Shown piece after piece: positions 24,136 through 33,277 of a stretch of DNA of 48,614 nucleotides. The notes under the pieces are model-generated. The model worked only from the letters and a program-made list of their open reading frames with translations. It had not been told where the DNA came from and made no database searches. How positions within the stretch are numbered: position 1 is the stretch's first letter; each line of letters opens with the position of its first letter. Source of the stretch: DASQBT01 sp049578545 (lineage in GTDB: Bacteria; Pseudomonadota; Gammaproteobacteria; Burkholderiales; Thiobacillaceae); NCBI GenBank assembly GCA_049578545.1, contig JBAUMF010000009.1, positions 1-48,614 of the forward strand, read 5' to 3'. Position numbers and translations under genes: made by a program.

Positions 24136-25622
24136 GATTCCCCCTCGACATGTTCGAAGCTTAATCGGAAGTTTGCTTCCGGCCGCTTTCTGTTATCCAG
24201 GGTAGATCCGCTCAGTGGGCTGTTCGATTCGGAACTGACTGGACCCTCGATCAAGCTGACCGAGCTGATATCAGGCTGGGCAGAGAGCGTGGCGATAAAA
24301 CTTTTGATCTGATCTACGGCCACCCGGTAGTTGCCATCAAAGGGTTCAACGTCGGCGCGTAATTCAAGATGGCTTCCATGGCCTGTCCCGGCAGCGAGCT
24401 TGTCCTCCCATGTCAGACTTTGAAGAATGACCGCAGGATGACGATCCAGTGCATGGGAAACGGCGGCAAAGGCGACTTCCGGGCTGCGCGGACCGGACTC
24501 AAGGCTATGTGCGATCTGTACGGCTTGCCGAAGCATATCGGGCGGAACGGAAATGAGCGGATATTGTCTGAGCGTGTCCCGATAAAGCGAGTCGTTGCGG
24601 GCAAGGTCCTGGGCGAGGCTGAGGGTATCGGACTTGTATTGATTGGCCTGCGACCACTGTGCGCCAGCTGCAACGGCACCGCCCATCAGGCAGGCGAGAG
24701 CAGTACCGTTAATCGCCCGGCGTATGCGGTGTAGCTGGTATTCACGAGTGAACCTGCCCGGAGCCAGATTGATAACCGGCGGCATGCCTGCCTGTGCGCC
24801 CAAGAGGGCAATTCCCGGTGTGGCTTGCAAAAACTCTTCCGGCACGTGCAGGGCCTCGGCGATCTGGTTTGCCGGAACCTGTCGGGCGTCAAACAGCGGG
24901 TCTGCATTGAGCGATGCCAACGTGGAGCCATGATCATTTTCCAGATTGAGCAGAAAAACAGTACAACGAGCCTCTCTCGGAACAATACGCTGGCTGGTCA
25001 AATAAAGCAGGGTCTTTGAGACCTCATCTGCACAGTTCAGTTCGCCCCTGTCGCCGGGTGTCAGGCGGGAAAACCGCAACAATCCCTGCTGAAAATACGA
25101 GAAGCGCAAGCCCGCGCTTTGTCTGGTGACGAGAAGAACTTGAGGATCGCGAATTTTGAGTCGGGTTAGCAGGGCTTGCGCGGCACTTGAACCCAGGCTG
25201 ACTCCTGCCAATGGAAATCCAAGAGAAGTGATTGCAGACAGCCAGGGCATCAACCAGTCAGTGTCATTAAGCGCAGAGAACAGGTAACGATCATCCTTGC
25301 GCCCGTCTGTTTGGCGTCCCTGGCGCCAGGCAGTACAAAAAGGCTGGCCACGATATATTTGCCGCAGGCGTCGATTCAGCATTTCCTTGCGTGCCTTGCC
25401 GTGCACGTGTGGCAGCGTTTCAAGCCGGTAATCTTCATCCACACTGTCCACCATCAGCCACACCGGATGTATATGCTGCCCGAGCAGGACGCCGGCAAGT
25501 GCGGCCAGGCCCGATTCACCACCTGGAATCTCGCCAAGCCATTCAAGTTTGCGCGCGCGCCCCTTGAGTACTGCAAGACTTTGCGGGCTCAGGTAAATGA
25601 AGAATTGGGTTTCGGACAGCAT
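24132..25622 (-). CDS. MshI-like protein (PilM-like ATPase domain fused to PilN-like domain)
   Basis: This protein of 496 residues has an N-terminal actin-like PilM/MshI domain (MLSETQFFIYLSPQSLAVL at the start, to about residue 300). A membrane helix follows near residue 315 (AINGTALACLMGGAVAAGA), then a coiled-coil and PilN-like periplasmic domain with FIATLSAQPDISSVSLIEGPV. PilM and PilN are usually separate; MSHA-type MshI joins their functions. The start ATG at 25622 stands one base after the MshG stop; the longer frame from 25700 lies inside mshG and is rejected. Confidence 0.7.
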   Translation of the reverse strand: MLSETQFFIYLSPQSLAVLKGRARKLEWLGEIPGGESGLAALAGVLLGQHIHPVWLMVDSVDEDYRLETLPHVHGKARKEMLNRRLRQIYRGQPFCTAWRQGRQTDGRKDDRYLFSALNDTDWLMPWLSAITSLGFPLAGVSLGSSAAQALLTRLKIRDPQVLLVTRQSAGLRFSYFQQGLLRFSRLTPGDRGELNCADEVSKTLLYLTSQRIVPREARCTVFLLNLENDHGSTLASLNADPLFDARQVPANQIAEALHVPEEFLQATPGIALLGAQAGMPPVINLAPGRFTREYQLHRIRRAINGTALACLMGGAVAAGAQWSQANQYKSDTLSLAQDLARNDSLYRDTLRQYPLISVPPDMLRQAVQIAHSLESGPRSPEVAFAAVSHALDRHPAVILQSLTWEDKLAAGTGHGSHLELRADVEPFDGNYRVAVDQIKSFIATLSAQPDISSVSLIEGPVSSESNSPLSGSTLDNRKRPEANFRLSFEHVEGES

Positions 25623-25623
25623 C

Positions 25624-26826
25624 CTAAGTGGGCAAATGCGTTGCCAGGTTATAGATGGGGATGAGCACGGAGAGTGCGAAGAAGCCCAGAATCGAAGCAA
25701 GGATCATGGTCAGAATTGGCCCCAGCATTTGCAGGCCCCTGTCCACGGCATCTTCCACTTCACGATTGTAGAAATAGGTGACATTGTCCAGCGCAATATC
25801 CAGCGCCCCCGTGCTTTCACCGACATGCACCATGCGTATGACCAGGGGCGGGAAAACCCCAACATTGCGAAAGCTTTCTGTCAAGCCGCGACCTTCCGAT
25901 ATTTGCTGCCCGGCTCGGCGAATGCTTGCTGACAAAACCCGATTTCCGACAATGTCTTCACCTGTTCGAAGCGCCTCAAGCACGGATACACCTGAGCGAT
26001 ACATGAGGGAGAGGTAATTGGAGAAGCGTGCCAGAAACATCTTGCGCAGGATGGGCCCAAGGAAGGGCAGCTTGAGTTGTGTGCCATCCCACCACCAGCG
26101 ACCTTTTTCAGTGTAGCGTACCCAGGTGACAAGGATTGAGGCTGAGCTTGTTAACAGCATCAGAATCTGCCACCAGTACGTTCTGAGAATGCGCGCCAGA
26201 TTGAACATAAAGGTCGTATACGCAGGAATTGCCACATGGGCCGTTTTCAGAAATGGTTCGAACTGCGGAACCAGATAGCCGATCAATACACCAATTAGGA
26301 TCAGCACAAAAATGCTGACAAACGCTGGATACACCATAAGGCGGCGAGTCTTGTCCACCGCTTCATCCTGCCACTTCAGGGTGTGAGCAATATTCTTGAA
26401 CACCTCGTCCATGCGGCCGGTTTGTTCGCCAGCGCGAACCACATGCACGAATACGGCATCATAGACAGTTGGATGGGCGGCCAACGCCTGGGAGAGAACC
26501 TTGCCACCTTCCAGGTCTTCCAAGAGCGCGGTAAGAATGTCGCGAAAGGCACGGTTGTCCATGCTGTCACGCAAATCTCTCAAGCCATCGTGCAGGGGAA
26601 TTCCTGCGCGAGTAATTTGCTCGAGATGAAAGCAAAAGGTAATCAGGTCGCGTCGGGTAATCCGCTCAGTGCTGTGGCGCCGTCCATGCTCAATCGATCG
26701 GAGCGTGACAAGGTCCAGCCCCATGCGCCGCAGACGCAATTCGAGATCCACATCATTAGTTGCAGACAGGGTCCCACGCAGGTTGCGGCCGGTCTGGTCT
26801 ATGGCACGGTAACGATAAAATGGCAT
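25624..26826 (-). CDS. mshG: MshG-like inner-membrane platform protein (GspF/PilC family)
   Basis: This platform protein has 400 residues and the two tandem T2SF domains of the PilC/GspF family. The first domain includes RDLITFCFHLEQITRAGIPLHDGLRDL, followed by a helix near LMVYPAFVSIFVLILIGVLIGYLVPQFEPF. The second has ARFSNYLSLMYRSGVSVLEAL, and the C-terminal helix has GPILTMILASILGFFALSV. It anchors the extension ATPase to the membrane. A 151-base gap separates it from mshE, with only a doubtful 45-codon frame inside. Confidence 0.9.
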   Translation of the reverse strand: MPFYRYRAIDQTGRNLRGTLSATNDVDLELRLRRMGLDLVTLRSIEHGRRHSTERITRRDLITFCFHLEQITRAGIPLHDGLRDLRDSMDNRAFRDILTALLEDLEGGKVLSQALAAHPTVYDAVFVHVVRAGEQTGRMDEVFKNIAHTLKWQDEAVDKTRRLMVYPAFVSIFVLILIGVLIGYLVPQFEPFLKTAHVAIPAYTTFMFNLARILRTYWWQILMLLTSSASILVTWVRYTEKGRWWWDGTQLKLPFLGPILRKMFLARFSNYLSLMYRSGVSVLEALRTGEDIVGNRVLSASIRRAGQQISEGRGLTESFRNVGVFPPLVIRMVHVGESTGALDIALDNVTYFYNREVEDAVDRGLQMLGPILTMILASILGFFALSVLIPIYNLATHLPT

Positions 26827-26836
26827 TGTGGCCCCG

Positions 26837-26974
26837 CTATCTATTTAGAGCGCAGCGATGATTGGGGCGAGTGCAATGCGCGGGATCTTCGCGCTCATTC
26901 AGATACATCCACATTCCTGCGCTCAGAGCCAACCGGGCAGACGACAGCATGTGACCGCTTACCAAGATGCCCAT
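26837..26974 (-). CDS. Doubtful small ORF between mshE-like and mshG-like genes
   Basis: A 45-codon frame starts three bases after the mshE stop (ATG at 26974) and ends 10 bases before the mshG start, so it fills the gap almost exactly. It has a weakly hydrophobic middle (MLSSARLALSAGMWMYL) and no recognisable domain or good ribosome-binding site. It could be a remnant or chance frame. Its only support is its fit to the gap. Confidence 0.25.
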   Translation of the reverse strand: MGILVSGHMLSSARLALSAGMWMYLNEREDPAHCTRPNHRCALNR

Positions 26975-26977
26975 GCT

Positions 26978-28675
26978 CTACACTCGTCCAGTCAAATCGA
27001 CGACGCGCGAGACTTCTGCCAGTGAGGTAATGCCTTCCAGGACGCGACGGATGCCGTCTTCTGCCAGAGGGTGGTAGCCATGCTGTATCGCAGCATTGCG
27101 TATATCGTGCAAGCCCGCATTGCGCGCCACCAACTCGTCAAGTTCATTATTCATGCGCAGCAACTCAATCAGAGCCATGCGCCCCTTGTAACCTTTTCCG
27201 TTGCAGGCTGGGCAGCCGGCTGGCTGGTAAATTGTTGGTTGCCCAGCCTCATGCCAGCCGAGGATTTGCGCTTCGGCTTCGTCCGGCGTATAGGATCTCT
27301 TGCAACGCGGGCACAGACGACGTATCAGGCGCTGAGCGACTACACCAATAATGTTGCCAGCCATGATGCCGGGCTGGATTCCAATGTCGAACAATCTTGG
27401 AAATACGCCCAAGGCAGAATTGGTGTGCAGGGTGGTAAATACCTGATGGCCAGTCATGGCAGCGCGAAAGGCCATCTCGGCCGTTTCCTTGTCGCGGACT
27501 TCGCCCACCAGGATGATGTCCGGATCCTGTCGCATAATCGAGCGTATACCATTGGCAAAATCAAGCTTGAGCGTTTCATTGACCGAGGTCTGACGCATCA
27601 GTGTGACCGGATATTCCACTGGGTCTTCCAGGGTCATGATGTTGACGTTCTCGTCGTTCAGGTGCGAAAGCATGGAGTACAGCGTCGTGGTTTTTCCTGA
27701 TCCAGTCGGCCCGGTAACGACGAGTATGCCTTCGGGACGAGCCATCATCAGCTGCAGCTGCTGTAGCGCTTCAATCGAGAATCCCATGCCCTCCAGCGGC
27801 AAGATGGATTTTTCCCGGTCGAGAATTCGCAAGACGATATTCTCGCCATGTATGCCTGGTTGTGATGAAACACGAAAATCGATTGGACGGCCGTTCAGCG
27901 TCAAAGACATGCGGCCATCCTGTGGAGCGCGAGTCTCTGCAATATTCATTCCGCACATGACCTTGAGGCGCACGGCTATGCCAGGCCAATAGGTTTTATG
28001 CAGGCTGCGGATTTGTTCCAGCACACCGTCAATGCGGTAGCGGATGCGAAGGAAGGCATGTTCGGGTTCAAAGTGAATATCGGATGAACCACGTTTAACC
28101 GCATCAATCAGGAGCGCGCCAACCAGGCGAACCACCGGTTGTGTATAACCCTCGGTATCGTTGCCCAGACTCTGGTAATCCACTTCGCCGGTTTCAATCT
28201 CGCGCAGAATCCCATCGAGAGACAGATCGAAACCGTAGAACAGATCGGAAAATTCCAGTAGCTGGGCCTCGCCCGCCAAGTGGGTATCGATTTCTATGTG
28301 GCCGCCGAGCGAGGCTTTCAACTGATCGAGCGCAATAACGTTAAACATGTCCGTCGCAGCGACCGTCAGCGCATTGCGTTCGTTATCAAAGGCGATGGGC
28401 AGTAGTCGATGCTTGCGTGCGAAGTCCTCGGGCACCATGCTAAGTGCTTCGGGGTCAGCCACGACCTGGGCGAGGTCGATACTCTGGCTGCCCATGACAT
28501 GGGCCAGCTGATCCCGAATGACCGACTCGGTTACAAAACCAAGGGCGACTAGCTGGCGGCCAATGGGCAGGCCAGTAAGCTTTTGCTCCTTGAGGGCGAT
28601 GCGTAGCTGGTCGACGGTGATGAGTCCCTGGGCAACCAGGGATTCGCCCATGCGGAGTTTCTTTCTCCGCTCCAT
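26978..28675 (-). CDS. mshE: MshE-like pilus extension ATPase (GspE/PilB family)
   Basis: The ATPase has 565 residues. Its N-terminal MshEN domain (residues 1-150, with VAQGLITVDQLRIALKEQ and LPIGRQLVALGFV) is of the type that binds cyclic di-GMP in Vibrio MshE. The GspE core has Walker A GPTGSGKT near residue 320, the Asp box EDPVEYPV, Walker B ILVGEVRD and the His box TGHQVFTTLHTN. A four-cysteine zinc motif (CPRC and CPAC, about residues 453-490) marks an extension ATPase, not a PilT retraction ATPase. AGAGG eight bases before the ATG belongs to the end of the MITE-like element. Confidence 0.93.
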   Translation of the reverse strand: MERRKKLRMGESLVAQGLITVDQLRIALKEQKLTGLPIGRQLVALGFVTESVIRDQLAHVMGSQSIDLAQVVADPEALSMVPEDFARKHRLLPIAFDNERNALTVAATDMFNVIALDQLKASLGGHIEIDTHLAGEAQLLEFSDLFYGFDLSLDGILREIETGEVDYQSLGNDTEGYTQPVVRLVGALLIDAVKRGSSDIHFEPEHAFLRIRYRIDGVLEQIRSLHKTYWPGIAVRLKVMCGMNIAETRAPQDGRMSLTLNGRPIDFRVSSQPGIHGENIVLRILDREKSILPLEGMGFSIEALQQLQLMMARPEGILVVTGPTGSGKTTTLYSMLSHLNDENVNIMTLEDPVEYPVTLMRQTSVNETLKLDFANGIRSIMRQDPDIILVGEVRDKETAEMAFRAAMTGHQVFTTLHTNSALGVFPRLFDIGIQPGIMAGNIIGVVAQRLIRRLCPRCKRSYTPDEAEAQILGWHEAGQPTIYQPAGCPACNGKGYKGRMALIELLRMNNELDELVARNAGLHDIRNAAIQHGYHPLAEDGIRRVLEGITSLAEVSRVVDLTGRV

Positions 28676-28678
28676 CTA

Positions 28679-28956
28679 GGAAACCTCTGCACAACCCCCG
28701 CATGACCGTGCAGGCGGCTTGGCGGGATGAGATGCGCGAAGTGGCGCGCAGATTGTAGTCGTTCTACGAAGCCAAGTGTCGCGACAAAACAGATCGCTCG
28801 CCAAGCCCCTGCCCTCTGGGTTCGCGCGAAACATGCCCATCTGCTGTGTCGCGCTCCTAGGCATGGTAGACCCAGCTGCGACCGTCGTCGCGCGCCTTGC
28901 ATCTGAGCATGTTTCGTGACAAACGCGGGTCATGATGGACTTGTTCAGAAGTTTCC
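28679..28956. mobile_element. 278-bp palindromic MITE-like element
   Basis: The two ends are imperfect inverted repeats of 29 bases, GGAAACYTCTG at each outer edge running in to CATGACC, with 23 of 29 positions matching. A second inverted pair, CGCGACA..CAGAT at 28780-28794 and its complement at 28839-28853, has the same centre as the termini, so the whole element is one long palindrome. It has no credible transposase gene. The GGAAACCTCTG termini resemble those of IS5-like insertion sequences, so it may be mobilised in trans. No clear target duplication is seen (CTAG left, CATG right). Confidence 0.7.
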
Positions 28957-30069
28957 ATGTCCTTTCAACTGCTGGATGCGCGCTTCTGCCTGGCTGCGGT
29001 TGAACTGGCTGTCTGGTCCTGCAAGCCTGATCGCGGCTTCGTAGTGGCGTATGGCTGCTTCATTCTGATGCAGATGGTCAAGGCTTATAGCCAGATTGAA
29101 TGCGTAATCCGCGTTTGCCGGGTCACGTTTGTATGCTTCGTAATAAGCAGACTCGCCATCGCTCCAGCGTTTCTGGTCTGCATAGAGATTTCCCAGGGCG
29201 TAGTAGAGGTAGGCACTGGGTGCTTGTTGCATCTGGTTCTTGAGGCGTGATTCGGCCGCTGTGGCGTCAGAAGTGCCAAGCGTATCCAGCAGCGCGGCTT
29301 GTGCCACTGCGTTTCGCGGATCAAGGCTTATGACCTGCTGATATAGACGCACCCCTTCTACCTGGTGACCTTGCACTATCGCAATGGCGGCCAGACCCAA
29401 AAGGGCATCCGCATTTTTGTCCCGATCACTAATCTTGTTGTACTGGCTCTTCGCCTCCTCCAGCTTGCCGGCTTGATACGCTCTATAGGCTGCTTCCAGA
29501 TCGGCCTGGGCATCATTTTGCTGAATGGAAGGGATCAACTGAGTGGTAACGGGCGCAGAGACTGCTTTGCCAACAGCAGGTGAGGTATGGCGAGCAACGG
29601 ATGCAGTGGCAGTAGAGTGATGAGAAGGGGTTCGGGGCAGGCTCGGAGGGCTTTTTCCGCCCTCACCTGTCGGCATTTTGGCTAATGCCTTGGGTGCGTT
29701 TGCTGAAGGCAGAACTGGCTGAGTGGGTAAGGCAGACGGTGAGGTCGTGGCTATTAGCTGCGGGCGAACATTCAGGGGTGCAAGCCGTGCAGGCTGGCTA
29801 ATGGCCAAATAGACATAGATGCCATAACCCAGCGCGATGAGAAGAGCGAGAAAGGCAGTTGTCGGAACCAGACCCAGAGGCCAGTAGATCCGGGCATCGG
29901 GACGCTTGGGCTGCATTATCGATTCTGTATCGTTGTCATGAGGTTGAACCCATTCCCGACGCACCGAGAAGGGCGTTTCCATCGGCTCAAGGTCCAGGTC
30001 CGCATCGGTCATGGCCGCTTTTACTGGCCCTTGTTCGGCCTGTTTGAGCGCTTTAAGCAGCAGGCTCAT
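28945..30069 (-). CDS. MshN-like TPR pilus protein
   Basis: This 374-residue protein starts MSLLLKALKQAEQ, the usual start of MshN-type proteins. It has a membrane helix near residues 68-92 (GLVPTTAFLALLIALGYGIYVYL), a Pro/Ala/Ser-rich periplasmic linker, and at least four TPR motifs (from about residue 190, for example AYRAYQAGKLEEAKSQYNK and YEAYKRDPANADYAFNLAISL). It overlaps the secretin gene by 4 bases. The last three residues (GNF) and the stop codon are supplied by the inserted MITE-like element, so the native C-terminus has probably been changed. Confidence 0.8.
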   Translation of the reverse strand: MSLLLKALKQAEQGPVKAAMTDADLDLEPMETPFSVRREWVQPHDNDTESIMQPKRPDARIYWPLGLVPTTAFLALLIALGYGIYVYLAISQPARLAPLNVRPQLIATTSPSALPTQPVLPSANAPKALAKMPTGEGGKSPPSLPRTPSHHSTATASVARHTSPAVGKAVSAPVTTQLIPSIQQNDAQADLEAAYRAYQAGKLEEAKSQYNKISDRDKNADALLGLAAIAIVQGHQVEGVRLYQQVISLDPRNAVAQAALLDTLGTSDATAAESRLKNQMQQAPSAYLYYALGNLYADQKRWSDGESAYYEAYKRDPANADYAFNLAISLDHLHQNEAAIRHYEAAIRLAGPDSQFNRSQAEARIQQLKGHGNF

Positions 30070-31919
30070 GGTGTTGTCGACGTCCCAGTGGGCAGCAGGT
30101 GTTCAAATGGCTGCAGATCATCGTCAGCCATGGCGCCGTCTGCAACTACTGTAGGACGCAGGAAAATGACCAACTCCGTCTGACTGTTGGTCCGTTCATG
30201 CTGGCCAAATATCGCGCCAATTCCTTCCGGCCGGGACAGAACGGGCAAGCCGTCCCGTGCGTTATCACTGTCGTCCTGAATCAGTCCGCCGAGAATGACC
30301 GTCTGTCCGCTGCGAACCTGCAGCAAAGATTCCATTTCCCGAACCTGAATTATGGGCACATTGCTAGTAATGTTGGCTTGGGCCAGTTCGGGGTTGGGGT
30401 CAGCAGCTTCGCCGACCTTGCGGGTAATGGTCGGCCGAACGGTGAGGGTAATCTGGCCATTTTCGGCAATTTGTGGGGTAACGCTCATTACTACGCCGAC
30501 GGGAATGGTGTGTGCCGCAGTCGTGTAAAGAGTGGGAGTGAGCTGGCTTCCGGTTGAAGACAGTGTGCCGGGCGAAACGTCGATTGAAAAATAGACGAGA
30601 TTATTGACCACCTTGAGCAGGGCAGTCTGGTTGTTGAGCGTCATCAATTTGGGACTGGACAGGACTTTGGTTTTGCCAAAGGACTCAAGGAGGTTAATCG
30701 TTGAGCTAATGTTCCTGCCAGTATTCGTATAACCGATCGCAGCAAATGGCTGTAACTGGTTGGCCAGATTGGCGCCGCCGATGCCGGCCCCCATTGTGTT
30801 TATTGTCCATCCGGTAGAAAGGTTGGAAGCCAGACTTTGCCAATTGATTCCCGCGTGGTATTGATCATTGAGAGTGACCTCGACGATGGTGGCATCAATC
30901 ATGACCTGCCGTTGGGATGATCTGGAAACCTTGTCAATGTATTCCTGAATCAGTTGCTGCTGCCGCTCATTGGCGAACACGGAGACAATGCCTGCAACCG
31001 GATTTACTATAACCTCTCGCTCGCTGTCGCCTGGTTGGGGGGCTGCTGTTCGGCTTAACGTATGCAAAAGTTCCTGATCCTTGGCCAAGGAAGTTTGCGC
31101 TTTGTCACTATCCTTGATTTCAAGCTGAAGTCGATTGCCATCAGCAATGGCTGCGCGCTCCTCCGCCTTTTTCTGCTCGACTTTGGTGGCGTACAGAATA
31201 TTGACAATATTGTCTTTAAGCACGCCCCAGAAGTCGTTGTTTGTGGTTGTCTTGACATCGGTGTTGGAATTGTTTCCGCTCGAGGCCGAGTTGCCACTTA
31301 CGGCGTTGATGTTGGTGCTGGTTGAAGCGATTTGCGACGCCACGCCGATCGTTGACGCCGTGTTGCGCGTCAGGTTGACATAATTGACCCTGTAGATCTT
31401 CAGGTATGGTGTGTCGGGCATGATGCTAATGGTGTGCCCCACAACTTCGTAGCGCAGATCCGCCTCTTTGGCAATGCGGTCAAGAATGGCGTTCAACGGT
31501 TCATTGACTGCATTCAACGAAATCCGGCCGGTGATACCGGGATGGATGTCGATGTTGTGCTGAGTGTCCCGTGCTATGGAGAACAGGAGGTCTTTAACCG
31601 GAACATCATTGACCACGACCGTATACCTTGGTGTGGCGGCGGCGGCATTGGGCGGAGGCACATAGGGTGCAGCCTTCACGGGAGCCGGCGGTGGCGCTTC
31701 GGCTTTTGACGGCGAAGGTTCTCGTGGTATGTGGCCTTGGGAAGGCCTTATGGCTTGTGGCGGCAAACAGGCTGTCACTGCGGCACAGCCCAGGACAGCG
31801 ACAAGCTTCGCGAAGCGATCCTTTATCCGGCTACCCGGAACGCCGGCAATATGAATCTTCATGAAACCTGATCCGGGACCGGTGGCCAAGTGCGGCTCAA
31901 GCCTCTCAAACATAATCAT
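30066..31919 (-). CDS. mshL: MshL-like outer-membrane secretin
   Basis: This outer-membrane pilus channel lipoprotein has a lipobox AVTAC, followed by a proline-rich linker, an N-terminal secretin domain (VPVKDLLFSIARDTQHNIDIHPGITG), an N0/N1-type region, and the C-terminal secretin core. The core includes VFANERQQQLIQEYIDKV, VMIDATIVEVTLND, KVLSSPKLMTLNNQTALLKV and SGQTVILGGLIQDD. Length is 617 from the ATG at 31919, which makes an ATGA overlap with the MshM-like gene. The ATG at 31862 would give a more usual 31-residue signal peptide and may be the true start. Confidence 0.9.
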   Translation of the reverse strand: MIMFERLEPHLATGPGSGFMKIHIAGVPGSRIKDRFAKLVAVLGCAAVTACLPPQAIRPSQGHIPREPSPSKAEAPPPAPVKAAPYVPPPNAAAATPRYTVVVNDVPVKDLLFSIARDTQHNIDIHPGITGRISLNAVNEPLNAILDRIAKEADLRYEVVGHTISIMPDTPYLKIYRVNYVNLTRNTASTIGVASQIASTSTNINAVSGNSASSGNNSNTDVKTTTNNDFWGVLKDNIVNILYATKVEQKKAEERAAIADGNRLQLEIKDSDKAQTSLAKDQELLHTLSRTAAPQPGDSEREVIVNPVAGIVSVFANERQQQLIQEYIDKVSRSSQRQVMIDATIVEVTLNDQYHAGINWQSLASNLSTGWTINTMGAGIGGANLANQLQPFAAIGYTNTGRNISSTINLLESFGKTKVLSSPKLMTLNNQTALLKVVNNLVYFSIDVSPGTLSSTGSQLTPTLYTTAAHTIPVGVVMSVTPQIAENGQITLTVRPTITRKVGEAADPNPELAQANITSNVPIIQVREMESLLQVRSGQTVILGGLIQDDSDNARDGLPVLSRPEGIGAIFGQHERTNSQTELVIFLRPTVVADGAMADDDLQPFEHLLPTGTSTTP

Positions 31920-33262
31920 GATGCAGCCTTCTGAACCGATGTGGACAGGGTTTCACGGATCTTCCCCACCGATCGTAACAATGGCCCTTGCGCTTTCAGC
32001 GCTTCAGGGAGAGTCGACAGCGCCGCTTGAGCCAGGGCCCGCTCGCTGAATTCGCCGGCAACAACAATCCAGGCTTCGCCACGGTAGGTGAGTACAGGAA
32101 AAACCCGCAAAGGCTGGGGTATTGCCTGTTTGCTCAAAGCCCCTAGTAAAACGGATGCCTCAGCCTCATCTTTAGTGGTGTAGATCTGGATGACAAAGGT
32201 AGCTGGGTCAGCCTGTTCGAGCCATAGCCGGGGTTGCTTGATGAAATTGGCGGTGGCGGAATCCGGCGCTGTTGTGCGTGGAGAAGGGGCCGAAGCAAAT
32301 TCAGCGGCAGGCACGGCAGGCAAAGGCACTTGGGCATGGGCAGCCGGCGTGATTTCGCCCAAGCCCAGCCAGAAGAGGAAAGCAATCAGGCCCAAGCCGG
32401 AGGTAATGCCAGCCGTAACCCAGCCCCAATTGATTTTGCCTTTCATGGCTGTGGCTGCCAGCTCAGCGTCATTCGCTGCGGCATGAACATGTGAACGCCT
32501 GAGGTTGTGGGTTTGATCGACATAGGCGGCCAGCAACGTCTTGTCCGCCAGTATGTTGATGCGTCGGGTCAGCCCGCCAGAGTAACGGGTGATGGCTCGC
32601 GCAGTTCGTGCGTCGAATAAATCCGGTCCCCGATATCCTGCCGTAGCCAGCCGGGATTGCAGGTAGGCGGGGATGGCTTCGCTGGGCAAGGGGCCGAGCC
32701 GCAGACTGAGCGTGATGCGATCCTTGAGCTGGCGGATGCGCGGATTGGCGAGCAGTTCATCCAGTTCGGGCTGACCGAAGAGGATAATTTGCAGCAGTTT
32801 GTCCCTGGCGGTTTCCAGATTGGTCAGCAGGCGCAGAAATTCAAGACTTTCGAAGGGCATGGCCTGTGCTTCTTCGACGAAAATCACCGATCGACGACCT
32901 TGCTGGTGTTTTTCCAGCAATAGCTTGTTCAAATGGTCGAGCATGGCCTGACGACTTGCGCTGATTAATGGGCCAGCACCAAGATCGGCGAGCAGGGCAG
33001 CGAGGATTTCATCCGGTGACAAGGTGGGATTGGCTAGATAAAGACTATCGACCTTGTCGGGCAGGTGGTTAAGCAGCATGCGCAGCACCATGGTTTTGCC
33101 GCTACCCACCTCGCCGACTACCTTGATCAGCCCTTCCCCATGACGTACGGCATAAATCAATGCATCGAGAATTTCCCCGCGCTGGCCCCCGGGGAACCAG
33201 AAATTTGTGTCAGGTGTGATACGGAAGGGCGCGTCTTTCAGCCCGAAAAATTCCAGGTACAT
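31916..33262 (-). CDS. mshM: MshM-like AAA ATPase with C-terminal SPOR-like domain
   Basis: The protein has 448 residues and begins with MYLEFFGLKDAPFRITPD, the standard opening of ExeA/MshM ATPases. Walker A GEVGSGKT is near residue 52, and the Walker B-like IFVEEAQAMP is near 125. After about residue 275 come a membrane helix (WVTAGITSGLGLIAFLFWLGL), a Pro/Ala-rich linker and a SPOR-like domain (FVIQIYTTKDEAEASVLLGAL, VVAGEFSERALAQAAL). ExeA-type proteins combine ATPase and peptidoglycan-binding parts to place the secretin through the wall; SPOR-like tails suggest the same here. Confidence 0.85.
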   Translation of the reverse strand: MYLEFFGLKDAPFRITPDTNFWFPGGQRGEILDALIYAVRHGEGLIKVVGEVGSGKTMVLRMLLNHLPDKVDSLYLANPTLSPDEILAALLADLGAGPLISASRQAMLDHLNKLLLEKHQQGRRSVIFVEEAQAMPFESLEFLRLLTNLETARDKLLQIILFGQPELDELLANPRIRQLKDRITLSLRLGPLPSEAIPAYLQSRLATAGYRGPDLFDARTARAITRYSGGLTRRINILADKTLLAAYVDQTHNLRRSHVHAAANDAELAATAMKGKINWGWVTAGITSGLGLIAFLFWLGLGEITPAAHAQVPLPAVPAAEFASAPSPRTTAPDSATANFIKQPRLWLEQADPATFVIQIYTTKDEAEASVLLGALSKQAIPQPLRVFPVLTYRGEAWIVVAGEFSERALAQAALSTLPEALKAQGPLLRSVGKIRETLSTSVQKAAS

Positions 33263-33277
33263 CGGGTTAGACCAGTC

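Noticed and set aside
28676..28933. 85-codon minus-strand frame in the mshN-mshE gap
   Set aside because: It lies inside the palindromic element, has no family features, and similar frames open on several phases there.
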